A stretch of DNA of 12,426 nucleotides from assembly GCA_937954195.1 (NCBI GenBank), contig CALFYR010000591.1, positions 1 to 12,426 on the forward strand. The letters run 5' to 3'. The stretch comes from an uncultured Dehalococcoidia bacterium. Its GTDB lineage: Bacteria > Chloroflexota > Dehalococcoidia > Tepidiformales > Tepidiformaceae. A model generated the notes under the pieces. It saw only the letters and a program-made list of their open reading frames with translations. It was not told the origin of the DNA and did not search any database. Each line of letters opens with the position of its first letter. The first letter of the stretch is position 1. Positions 1 through 5,762 of the stretch are shown one piece after another. Made by a program: the position numbers and the translations under genes.

Positions 1-72
1 CGCGAGCCCGCCCGCGAATTCCGCGCCACACCCTTCGAACAGTTCGAGCGCCTCGTCGTGTACGTCCGACAT
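1..72 (-). CDS. N-terminus of a protein running off the left edge (questin oxidase-like?)
   Basis: Only the first 24 codons are visible, starting from an ATG at 72. The peptide begins MSDVHDEALELFEGCG and continues AEFAGGLA to the edge. The start lies 13 bases after the SDR stop codon on the same strand, so the two genes are probably co-transcribed. A G-rich stretch (AGGGG) about 10 bases upstream could serve as a weak ribosome site. The pattern of acidic helix, then a Gly-Cys-Gly, Glu-Phe and Gly-Gly-Leu run, resembles the N-terminus of bacterial questin oxidase-like (DUF4243) proteins as I remember them. That family oxidises aromatic ketones in fungi; bacterial members are mostly uncharacterised. 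The assignment rests on 24 residues and is tentative; that a gene begins here is more certain. Confidence 0.45.
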   Translation of the reverse strand, partial: MSDVHDEALELFEGCGAEFAGGLA

Positions 73-85
73 GCCGCACGTGCCC

Positions 86-913
86 CTACTTCAGCGTGAT
101 CCCGCCATCCACCGCGATCGCCTGCCCCGTGATATTCCGCCCAGCCGGGCTCGAAAGGAACGCCGCCAGCTCGCCGATGTCCTCCGGCGTCTGTTCGCGC
201 TGAAGCGGCACACCGTTCTTCACCACTTGCAGGAAGATGTCACGCGGGTCCATGTCCTTCATCTGCGGGACGCTCATCTTCATCCCGGTCGCGAGGCCCT
301 CCCATGCGCGGGTCCACAGGAACCCGGGGCAAATCGCGTTCACCCGGATATTCGCCGGCGCGTACTCCAGTGCGCAGCTCTTCGAAAGCGAAATCACGCC
401 AGCCTTCGCTGCCGCGTACGCCGGCAGCGTCGGCGAAGCCCCCAGCCCGGCGATCGAGGCGATGTTCACGATCGAGCCACCGCCGCGCGCCCGCAGGTGC
501 GGCATCGCCACCTTCGTCCCCAGGTAGGCACTCCGCAGGTTCTGCGCGAGCTGCTCGTCCCAGTTCTCCACCGCCATGTCCTCCACGCGGCCGCCGCCCG
601 TGTTCCGCGCTTGAAAGATCGCCGGGTCGAGCGGCATGCGCCCCGCGCCGGCGTTGTTCACCATGATGTCCAGCCCGCCGAGCTGTTCGACAACCTGCTT
701 CACGGCGGCCGCCATCGATTCCTCGACGATTGCGTCAGCTTCCAACCCTACCGACTTCGTCGGCAGCGACGCCGCGGTCTCCGACGCCGTGGCCCCGTCG
801 AGATCCAGGATCCCCACGTTCGCACCCTGCGCAGCCATCACCCGGGCGATGCCCGCGCCAATCCCACGCGCCCCGCCCGTCACAATCGCGACCATTCCAT
901 CTAGCTGACCCAT
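86..913 (-). CDS. Short-chain dehydrogenase/reductase (SDR), NAD-type
   Basis: A 275-residue classical SDR, the usual length for the family, which oxidises or reduces alcohol/ketone groups with NAD(P)(H) in the cytoplasm. Visible signatures in order are the TGGARGIG dinucleotide loop (12-19), an Asp ending strand beta-2 (ILDLDG, D37, which favours NAD over NADP), NNAG (86-89), N125, catalytic Ser153, Tyr166 and Lys170 (YAAAK), and a PG motif after the active site (196-197). The ATG at 913 is preceded by a GAGGAG ribosome site at 925-930. It follows an enoyl-CoA hydratase-type gene on the same strand and precedes another start codon by 13 bases, suggesting a catabolic operon for a CoA-linked or cyclic substrate. 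A loop at about 92-112 is longer than usual and could shape the substrate pocket. The substrate cannot be told from sequence. Confidence 0.93.
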   Translation of the reverse strand: MGQLDGMVAIVTGGARGIGAGIARVMAAQGANVGILDLDGATASETAASLPTKSVGLEADAIVEESMAAAVKQVVEQLGGLDIMVNNAGAGRMPLDPAIFQARNTGGGRVEDMAVENWDEQLAQNLRSAYLGTKVAMPHLRARGGGSIVNIASIAGLGASPTLPAYAAAKAGVISLSKSCALEYAPANIRVNAICPGFLWTRAWEGLATGMKMSVPQMKDMDPRDIFLQVVKNGVPLQREQTPEDIGELAAFLSSPAGRNITGQAIAVDGGITLK

Positions 914-924
914 GTGTCGTTTCT

Positions 925-930
925 CTCCTC
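925..930 (-). promoter_or_regulatory. Shine-Dalgarno site of the SDR gene
   Basis: The minus strand reads GAGGAG here, ending 11 bases before the ATG at 913. It fixes the SDR start, and shows that this organism uses SD-led initiation for part of its genes. Confidence 0.6.
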
Positions 931-967
931 GAACGTACTCGTGCCGGAAGTGCTCAAGCCCAGGCTC

Positions 968-993
968 CCCTCTCCCGCAGCGTCGGGAGAGGG
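968..993. repeat. REP-like hairpin between the hydratase and SDR genes
   Basis: CCCTCTCCCG (968-977) and CGGGAGAGGG (984-993) form a perfect 10-bp stem with a 6-base loop. An ATTGGGGGTGAGGGC tail follows on the plus strand. Stem and GTGAGGGC tail together resemble a dispersed intergenic palindrome found in many GC-rich bacterial genomes. It lies 15 bases past the hydratase stop codon, so its transcript could end or stabilise the hydratase mRNA before the SDR gene. There is no T-run, so a classical rho-independent terminator is unlikely. A REP-associated transposase remnant lies about 8.4 kb away, but its flanking repeats differ, so it is not shown to mobilise this one. Confidence 0.65.
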
Positions 994-1007
994 ATTGGGG
1001 GTGAGGG

Positions 1008-1838
1008 CTACTCCCCCGTGAACTGCGGCTCCCGCCGCTCCATGAACGCCCGCACCGCCTCGCGGCTATCCGCCGCCAGCCCGCTGAACCGCTGCAAAAA
1101 CGCCTCCTGATCCAGCGTCTCCTTCAACGTCGCCGTCTCGCCAAGGTTGAGGTTCGACTTGATCCGTCCGAGCGTCGCCGTCGGGCCCTGTGCCAGTTTG
1201 CGGCAATACTCGAACCCCACCGTCATCAGGTCGTCGTGGGGCACCACCTGGTTCACGAGGCCGATCTCCAGCGCTTTCTCCGCGCTCAGGATCTCGGCGC
1301 TGAAGTAGAGCTCTCTGGCCTTCCCCATGCCCACCAGCTTCGGCAGCAGGTACGTCCCGCCGAAATCCCCGCTCAGCGCCACGTTCCGGAACGCCGTCCC
1401 GAACCGCGCCCGGTCCGAGGCAATCCGTATGTCCGCCCCGAGCGTCAGGCTCAGCCCCGCGCCGACGGCCACGCCGTTCACCAGCGCCACCACCGGTTTC
1501 GCCATCGTGTGCATCTTCAACGTGGTCGAATCGTGCCAGCGCCGAAGCTCCTCCGCCTGCCGTTCCAGGTACGTCACGAAGAACGCCGGACCGCGCTCGG
1601 CCGTCTGCGTGCTGCTGCCGTCGTTCCGGGATTGCATGTTCTTCACATCGCCGCCGGCGCAGAACCCGCGCCCGTTCCCGGTGAGCGCCACGCAGCGCAC
1701 TTCCCGGTCATCCTCGCACTCCGCAAGGAACTCGCCGAGCATCGGCAGCAGCCGCCCTCCCATCGCGTTCAGGCTATCGGGACGGTTTAGCGTGATGAGA
1801 CCCACCCCATCCCGCTTTTCGAACAACACATCAGACAC
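1008..1838 (-). CDS. Enoyl-CoA hydratase/isomerase (crotonase) family protein
   Basis: A 276-residue crotonase-fold protein. These cytoplasmic enzymes stabilise a thioester enolate in an oxyanion hole during hydration or isomerisation of acyl-CoA. Seen here are the first oxyanion motif GRGFCAGGD (56-64), the second GVAVGAGLSL (122-131), and DFGGTYLLPKLVG (158-170). By alignment with rat crotonase, E176 takes the place of Glu164, but the Glu144 position is not acidic (near F150-R151). D158 sits where PaaG-type isomerases have a conserved Asp in PDxGGT. The hydratase glutamate pair is therefore incomplete, and an isomerase or ring-modifying role is at least as likely as hydration. The start is a GTG at 1838 with GGGGAGG at 1846-1852. 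The protein also has an extended helical insert (about 68-110). It heads a minus-strand cluster with an SDR gene, divergent from a flavin oxidoreductase. Confidence 0.9.
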   Translation of the reverse strand: MSDVLFEKRDGVGLITLNRPDSLNAMGGRLLPMLGEFLAECEDDREVRCVALTGNGRGFCAGGDVKNMQSRNDGSSTQTAERGPAFFVTYLERQAEELRRWHDSTTLKMHTMAKPVVALVNGVAVGAGLSLTLGADIRIASDRARFGTAFRNVALSGDFGGTYLLPKLVGMGKARELYFSAEILSAEKALEIGLVNQVVPHDDLMTVGFEYCRKLAQGPTATLGRIKSNLNLGETATLKETLDQEAFLQRFSGLAADSREAVRAFMERREPQFTGE

Positions 1839-1927
1839 AGCGCGGCCTCCCCGGCAAATTGCGCCGTGATACTCACCTACGGCACGCCCGGTGGCAACAC
1901 GGACGCGCTGCGAGCACCCCGGTCTTG

Positions 1928-1958
1928 TTAGCCTCGCGCTAAGGAAATCCTGTACTAT
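1928..1958 (+). promoter_or_regulatory. Possible promoter/operator of the flavin oxidoreductase gene
   Basis: A TACTAT hexamer at 1953-1958 fits a -10 box about 38 bases before the GTG at 1996. No good -35 lies at 17 bases. Instead a short palindrome, TTAGC-N5-GCTAA (1928-1942), sits just upstream and could bind a regulator. Both calls are by eye and weak. Confidence 0.25.
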
Positions 1959-1984
1959 CCCGCCCGAAAGCCGGGACAGCCGGC

Positions 1985-1989
1985 GGAGG
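1985..1989 (+). promoter_or_regulatory. Shine-Dalgarno site deciding the start of the flavin oxidoreductase
   Basis: GGAGG lies 6 bases before GTG 1996, an ideal spacing. It is 27 bases before ATG 2017, which is too far. It therefore favours GTG over the ATG that would give the usual family N-terminus. Confidence 0.55.
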
Positions 1990-1995
1990 CCCGTC

Positions 1996-3204
1996 GTGAT
2001 CTATCAACCCCACCGCATGAAGTTCGGCATCTTCCTCGCCCCCTTCCATCGCGTCGGCGAAAACCCGACCCTCGCGATGAAGCGCGATATGCAACTCATC
2101 GAACACCTGGACTACCTGGGCTACGACGAGGTCTGGATCGGCGAGCACCACAGCTACGCCCGGGAGATCATCGCGGACCCCATGATCTTCATCGCCGCCG
2201 CCGCCGAGCGCACGAAGCGCATCAAGCTCGGCACGGGCGTCACCTCCCTCCCCTACCACCACCCGTTCATGGTCGCCGACCGGCTCCTCCAGCTCGACCA
2301 CATGACCGAAGGGCGCGCCATGCTCGGCTGTGGCCCCGGCGCCCTAACCTCCGACGCCTACATGATGGGCATCGACCCCGTGACCCAGCGCCGCAAAATG
2401 GAGGAGTCCCTCGACGCCATCATGCAGCTCCTCCGCACCCGCGAACCGGTGAACATCGAGACCGACTGGTTCCGGCTGCGCGATGGCCGCCTCCAGATGG
2501 CCAACTACACCGACCCTCACCCGCACGTCGCCGTAGCTGCCAGCTTCACGCCCAGCGGGCCTACCGCCGCGGGCAAGCACGGCGTCGGCCTGCTTTCCGT
2601 CGCCGGCGTCAGCAACGATGCCTTCGAACGCACCTGGGGCTGGGCCGAAGAAGCTTCCGCCGAATCCGGCAAGCCCATCTCACGCGCCGATTGGAAGGTC
2701 GTCATCCCCATCCACCTGGCCGATTCGAAGGAAGAAGCGATCGCGGACGTGCGCGAGGGCTACCGCCGCCAGGCCTACGTCGGCGACCGCCTCGATAGCT
2801 CGTCGCCCAGCGCCGCACCGCCCTTTGCCGGTGGCGCACCGGATATCGATGGCGCCATCGCTCGCGACGGAGTCATCGTCGGCACGCCGGACGACGCCAT
2901 CGCCGCCGTGAAGAAGATCCAGGAGCGTTCCGGCGGTATCGGCGGCATCCTTGGCCTCGCCCACGAATGGACCAGCACCGAGAAGACCCTCCGAAGCTAC
3001 GAACTCTGGGCCCGCTACGTCGCGCCCGTCTTCCAGGGCCAGCTTTCGGTGATGGAAGAGAACCGCAACTGGATCGAGACGCAGATGAACGCCGTCTTCA
3101 AGGGCACCGCGCAGGCGCAGATCAAGGCCTTCGCCGACGCGGGCAAAGAGCTGCCCGAACAGATGAAGCAGGCGATGGAAGCGGCCCGCAAGGCTCGCGA
3201 GTAG
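1996..3204 (+). CDS. LLM-class (luciferase-like) flavin-dependent monooxygenase/oxidoreductase
   Basis: About 402 residues from GTG 1996, or 395 from ATG 2017 (MKFGIFLAPF, the canonical family start). It belongs to the bacterial luciferase-like TIM-barrel family, which uses FMN (some members F420) to oxygenate or oxidise small organic molecules in the cytoplasm. Family features, numbered from ATG 2017, are MKFGIFLAP (1-9), GYDEVWIGEHH (35-45), the GTGVTSLPYHHP strand-turn at about 77-88, and a GRAMLGCGPGALTSDAYM run at about 102-119, which belongs to the flavin phosphate region. The C-terminal helical tail (about 330-395) is rich in Lys, Glu and Ala and resembles the larger limonene-monooxygenase-type members. 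Upstream in-frame codons back to GTG 1891 lie before the likely promoter and have no ribosome site. The neighbours suggest catabolism of a terpenoid or aromatic-like substrate, but the substrate is unknown. Confidence 0.88.
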   Translation: MIYQPHRMKFGIFLAPFHRVGENPTLAMKRDMQLIEHLDYLGYDEVWIGEHHSYAREIIADPMIFIAAAAERTKRIKLGTGVTSLPYHHPFMVADRLLQLDHMTEGRAMLGCGPGALTSDAYMMGIDPVTQRRKMEESLDAIMQLLRTREPVNIETDWFRLRDGRLQMANYTDPHPHVAVAASFTPSGPTAAGKHGVGLLSVAGVSNDAFERTWGWAEEASAESGKPISRADWKVVIPIHLADSKEEAIADVREGYRRQAYVGDRLDSSSPSAAPPFAGGAPDIDGAIARDGVIVGTPDDAIAAVKKIQERSGGIGGILGLAHEWTSTEKTLRSYELWARYVAPVFQGQLSVMEENRNWIETQMNAVFKGTAQAQIKAFADAGKELPEQMKQAMEAARKARE

Positions 3205-3239
3205 GCGACCGTAAAGGGTGCGGGCGATAGCATGGCTGC

Positions 3240-3863
3240 ATGCCCGTCGAGATCACCTACCTTGGCCGCAACTGTTTCCGCCTCAAGGGGAGGGACGGCA
3301 CCGTCCTGACCGATCCCTGCCCGCCCGATAGCGGGTTCCAGCTCGGCAAACAGACCGCCGATATCGTGGTGATGAGCCGCGGCGATGACCCCGGCTACAG
3401 CTACCGCGAGGCCGTCACTGGCGAGGCCATGATCCTCGATGCCCCGGGCGAATACGAAATCGGCGGCATGCTCGTCACCGGGATCGCTCAGAAGCGCAAC
3501 GATGGCGCGCGCAACGTCGTCTTCGTCGCCGAAATCGATGGGATCCGCATCGGCCACCTCGGCCTCCCAACCTCGAACCAGTTCGACGAGTTGAAGGATG
3601 TCGACGTGCTTCTGTTGCCCGTTGGCGGAGGAAATGCGTTCAGCCCCGTCATGGCGGCCGACGTGATGACCAAGATCGAGCCGAAGCTCGCTATCCCGAT
3701 GAACTACAAAGCCGGGAAGGAACCGCTCGACTTGCTTCCGCTCGAGAACTTCCTGAAGGAAACCGGCACGAAGCCGGAGGCACAGCCAAAAATCAGCGTC
3801 AGCCGCACCGGCCTGCCCGCCGACCTGACCGTGATGGTGCTGGAGCCGCGGATAACCGGTTAG
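3240..3863 (+). CDS. Metallo-beta-lactamase-fold protein lacking the metal-binding motifs
   Basis: A 207-residue protein with the layout of small UlaG/COG2220-type metallo-hydrolases: EITYLGRNCFRLKG (4-17), TDP (24-26), DIVVMSRGDDPGY (41-53), APGEYEIGGMLVTG (68-81), GHLG (105-108), LLPVGGGNAFSP (125-136) and IEPKLAIPMNYK (146-157). In active relatives the fourth segment is SHxHxDH-like, the GHLG segment carries an Asp, and the last reads PMHY. Here the histidines are replaced (S-R-G-D-D-P-G-Y, L109 after GHLG, N155), so zinc binding of the usual kind is not expected. It may be a non-catalytic scaffold or a sensor. The start follows no Shine-Dalgarno site; a TAGCAT hexamer at 3228-3233 fits a leaderless promoter. 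It lies 35 bases after the flavin oxidoreductase. Its TAG stop overlaps the convergent TetR stop by 2 bases. Confidence 0.85.
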   Translation: MPVEITYLGRNCFRLKGRDGTVLTDPCPPDSGFQLGKQTADIVVMSRGDDPGYSYREAVTGEAMILDAPGEYEIGGMLVTGIAQKRNDGARNVVFVAEIDGIRIGHLGLPTSNQFDELKDVDVLLLPVGGGNAFSPVMAADVMTKIEPKLAIPMNYKAGKEPLDLLPLENFLKETGTKPEAQPKISVSRTGLPADLTVMVLEPRITG

Positions 3864-4468
3864 CTCTTTTGCGCCTCAGTATCGAAGGCGCGCTGAATGA
3901 GCTTTTGCACTTCCAGGAGTTGCCGGCCCGCGTCGCTCTGGGGCCGGAGCAGCTTGATCAGCCGTGACCCCCAGTAGAACGAGAGCAGCGCCTCGGCCAG
4001 CGTCTCGACGTTAACCACGTCGCCGGCGCCTTTGAACTCGGCGCTCATCATGATGGCGATGCCGTCCTTGATCTTCCGGAAGTCCGCATCGAACTCATCG
4101 AGCATGTCGCGGTCGTCTTCGCGGAGAGCCACGAGCGCACGCTCAAGGAACAGGTGCGTATCGATCGCGTCATCGGGCTTGTTCAGCTCGGCGAACGTGG
4201 TCTCGGCGAGCGCCGAAAACGACATCTCGGCAAACTGCGGGTTCTCCCACGCCTGCTTGATCGCCTCGGCCGAATGGTTCATGCAGCCGCGCGCCAGCTC
4301 GTCCTTGTTCTCGAAATACCGGTAGATGGCGCCCGGCGAAATGCCCGCCTCTTCGGCAATCTCCGCCATCGTCGCAGCGGCTATGCCCTTCTGCGTAAAG
4401 AGCTTCGTAGCCGCTGCGAGGATCGATTGGCGGCGCGCTTCGAGGTGTGCATCGGAGACTCGGGCCAT
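3860..4468 (-). CDS. TetR/AcrR-family transcriptional regulator
   Basis: A 202-residue TetR-type repressor. The N-terminal DNA-binding domain runs from about 13 to 58, with the helix-turn-helix TMAEIAEEAGISPGAIYRYF at 33-52 followed by NKDEL, the family hallmark. The C-terminal part (about 65-195) is all-helical and should bind an unknown ligand and form the dimer. The ATG at 4468 directly follows the TAA (4469-4471) of a 57-codon gene with no intervening base, so it is almost certainly translated by reinitiation. Half-sites of the TGAATGA type around the shared promoter suggest that it represses its own operon. These sites resemble the Bacillus FadR operator, which makes an acyl-CoA ligand a reasonable but unproven idea given the crotonase and SDR genes nearby. 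Confidence 0.93.
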   Translation of the reverse strand: MARVSDAHLEARRQSILAAATKLFTQKGIAAATMAEIAEEAGISPGAIYRYFENKDELARGCMNHSAEAIKQAWENPQFAEMSFSALAETTFAELNKPDDAIDTHLFLERALVALREDDRDMLDEFDADFRKIKDGIAIMMSAEFKGAGDVVNVETLAEALLSFYWGSRLIKLLRPQSDAGRQLLEVQKLIQRAFDTEAQKS

Positions 4469-4642
4469 TTAGCTTGCCTTGGCGGTGAGGTTAGTAATGC
4501 CCTGCAGTCTACCGCGTGCCGACTTGAGCGCACGTTCCAGGCGTTCGATGCGCGAGATGTTTTCCCACGCGATGCGGTGGTTGATCCGCGTCTCTGCGGC
4601 GCGAAGTTCGTTGAAGCGTGACTGAGCGATTTCGTGAAGCAT
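4469..4642 (-). CDS. Small helical protein of unknown function, coupled to the TetR gene
   Basis: Fifty-seven codons from ATG 4642 to a TAA that abuts the TetR start. An in-frame ATG at 4681 would give 70 residues, but it falls at the predicted transcription start and inside the operator cluster. ATG 4642 has AAAGGA 9 bases upstream and is preferred. The peptide (MLHEIAQSRFNELRAAETR and so on) is charged and has leucines or isoleucines at roughly heptad spacing (IAWENISRIERLERALKSA), which suggests one amphipathic helix or coiled coil. It has no signal peptide, cysteines or membrane segment. I recognise no family. It might bind the regulator or a partner, or simply set the translation level of the repressor. 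The mostly G/C third positions support real coding. Confidence 0.6.
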   Translation of the reverse strand: MLHEIAQSRFNELRAAETRINHRIAWENISRIERLERALKSARGRLQGITNLTAKAS

Positions 4643-4661
4643 CAGGGTGAGTCCTTTCAGC

Positions 4662-4704
4662 GTGAATGACTGAACCGTCATTCACTGAATGAATCATCGT
4701 TCAC
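4662..4704. promoter_or_regulatory. TetR-type operator cluster (two dyads, FadR-like half-sites)
   Basis: Four alternating half-sites are visible: GTGAATGAC (4662-4670), GTCATTCAC (4677-4685), TGAATGA (4686-4692) and TCGTTCAC (4697-4704). They form dyad 1, a 9-6-9 perfect inverted repeat, and dyad 2, TGAATGAATCATCGTTCA (4686-4703). The dyad centres are 21 bp apart, two helical turns. The middle halves also form the perfect palindrome TCATTCACTGAATGA (4678-4692). Dyad 2 matches the B. subtilis FadR consensus TGAATGAMTANTCATTCA, as I recall it, at 16 of 18 positions. The cluster overlaps the predicted -10 box and transcription start. Confidence 0.75.
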
Positions 4705-4721
4705 TTTAAACCGGGAGTCAA
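4693..4721 (-). promoter_or_regulatory. Predicted sigma-70-type promoter of the small ORF-TetR operon
   Basis: On the minus strand TTGACT (4716-4721, 5 of 6 to consensus) is followed after 17 bases by GATGAT (4693-4698, 4 of 6). Transcription would begin near 4686, leaving a leader of about 44 bases before ATG 4642. Operator dyad 2 covers the -10 box, as expected for a self-repressing TetR gene. Confidence 0.5.
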
Positions 4722-4769
4722 GGGGTTCCACGAAATTTTTTCTGTGAAGAACTGCACACCGCCCGCCCG

Positions 4770-5726
4770 CTAGCCGCCTTCCGCCAGGCGGTTCGTCGCC
4801 TCCACAATCCGCTCCGTCATCCCTGGTTCGTGAATGGAGTGGCTTGCCTCCTCGACGACCTGGAGCTCGGAACCTGGCCACCCCCGCTGAAGCAGGTACG
4901 GCGTCTCCAGGCCGCCCATATCGAGCCGCCCGTGGATGAGCACCCCGGGAATCCCCGCCAGCCGTCCGGCGTCCCGCAGCAGCTGCCCCTCTTCCAGCCA
5001 CGCGCCGTTCCGAAAGTAGTGCGTCACCAGCCGCGCGAACCCGAGCGCGAAGCGCGGGTCGCGGTACCGCGCGGCAAGTTCCGGCCCGGGATGCGGGCTG
5101 ATCACCGCCGATTCCCAGCGGCACCACTCTTCCGCCGCCGCGTGATGGATCGCCGGGTCGGGGTCCATAAGCAGCCAGTGGTAGGCGTCGATGATGTCCG
5201 CCTTGGCCGAATGCTCGCGCGCGTACGCTTCGAACCGCGCCCACTGCGCCGGATAGAACATCGCGAGACCGCCGCGGCACAGGTGATCGATCTCGCGCCG
5301 CCGCGTCGTTGTCACGCCGCCCAGCACCATACCCGCCACCCGCTCCGGGTGGGTTTCCGCGTACACGAGCGCCAACGTCGAGCCCCACGAGCCGCCAAAG
5401 AGCACCCAGCGTTCGATGCCGAGGTGCTCCCGCAACCGTTCGATGTCCGCGACCAGGTGGGAGGTCGTATTCGTGGCGAGGTCGTGCTCCGGCTCACTCG
5501 CGTGGGGCCGGCTGCGCCCGCAACCGCGCTGGTCGAACAGCACGATCCGGTAGCCCGCCGGGTCGAACAGCTGCCGCTGGGCAGGCGTACACCCCGAACC
5601 CGGCCCGCCATGCAACACAAGCGCGGGTGTCCCTTCAGGGTTGCCGCAGGTTTCCCAGCAGATCTCATGGCCCCCGGTCGTGGGCAGAAACCCGGAGGCA
5701 TATGGCTCGAGAGGTGGGTACGCCAC
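4770..5726 (-). CDS. pip: Proline iminopeptidase (prolyl aminopeptidase, family S33)
   Basis: A 318-residue alpha/beta hydrolase of the normal length for the family. It removes N-terminal proline from peptides in the cytoplasm. Signatures are the HGGPGSG oxyanion segment (39-45), DQRGCGRSRPH (65-75), the GGSWGS nucleophile elbow with Ser113, Asp269 (HGRLDMGG) and His296 (ASHS). These numbers nearly match the Serratia marcescens enzyme (Ser113, Asp268, His296), and Glu204 in WCRWESAVIS matches its substrate-amine anchor. The second anchor, Glu232 in Serratia (ARIENHYF), is Val234 here (ARLVTHYF), so amine recognition may be weakened or specificity altered. Translation starts at a GTG without a ribosome site; TAATACT lies 6 bases upstream, hinting at a leaderless mRNA. 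It follows the TlpA-like gene by 36 bases on the same strand. Confidence 0.92.
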   Translation of the reverse strand: MAYPPLEPYASGFLPTTGGHEICWETCGNPEGTPALVLHGGPGSGCTPAQRQLFDPAGYRIVLFDQRGCGRSRPHASEPEHDLATNTTSHLVADIERLREHLGIERWVLFGGSWGSTLALVYAETHPERVAGMVLGGVTTTRRREIDHLCRGGLAMFYPAQWARFEAYAREHSAKADIIDAYHWLLMDPDPAIHHAAAEEWCRWESAVISPHPGPELAARYRDPRFALGFARLVTHYFRNGAWLEEGQLLRDAGRLAGIPGVLIHGRLDMGGLETPYLLQRGWPGSELQVVEEASHSIHEPGMTERIVEATNRLAEGG

Positions 5727-5762
5727 GCGCCAAGTATTAAGTGATCGCGTTCGAATCGCGAA

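Noticed and set aside
1891..1995. Upstream start (GTG 1891) for the flavin oxidoreductase
   Set aside because: No ribosome site, it precedes the likely -10 box, and the added residues are unlike the family.
4733..4742. AT-rich tract (GAAATTTTTT) after the iminopeptidase gene as a terminator
   Set aside because: No stable GC stem directly precedes the tract on the minus strand.
4830..5744. 304-codon plus-strand open frame opposite the proline iminopeptidase
   Set aside because: Antisense of a clear S33 peptidase; no motifs of its own.
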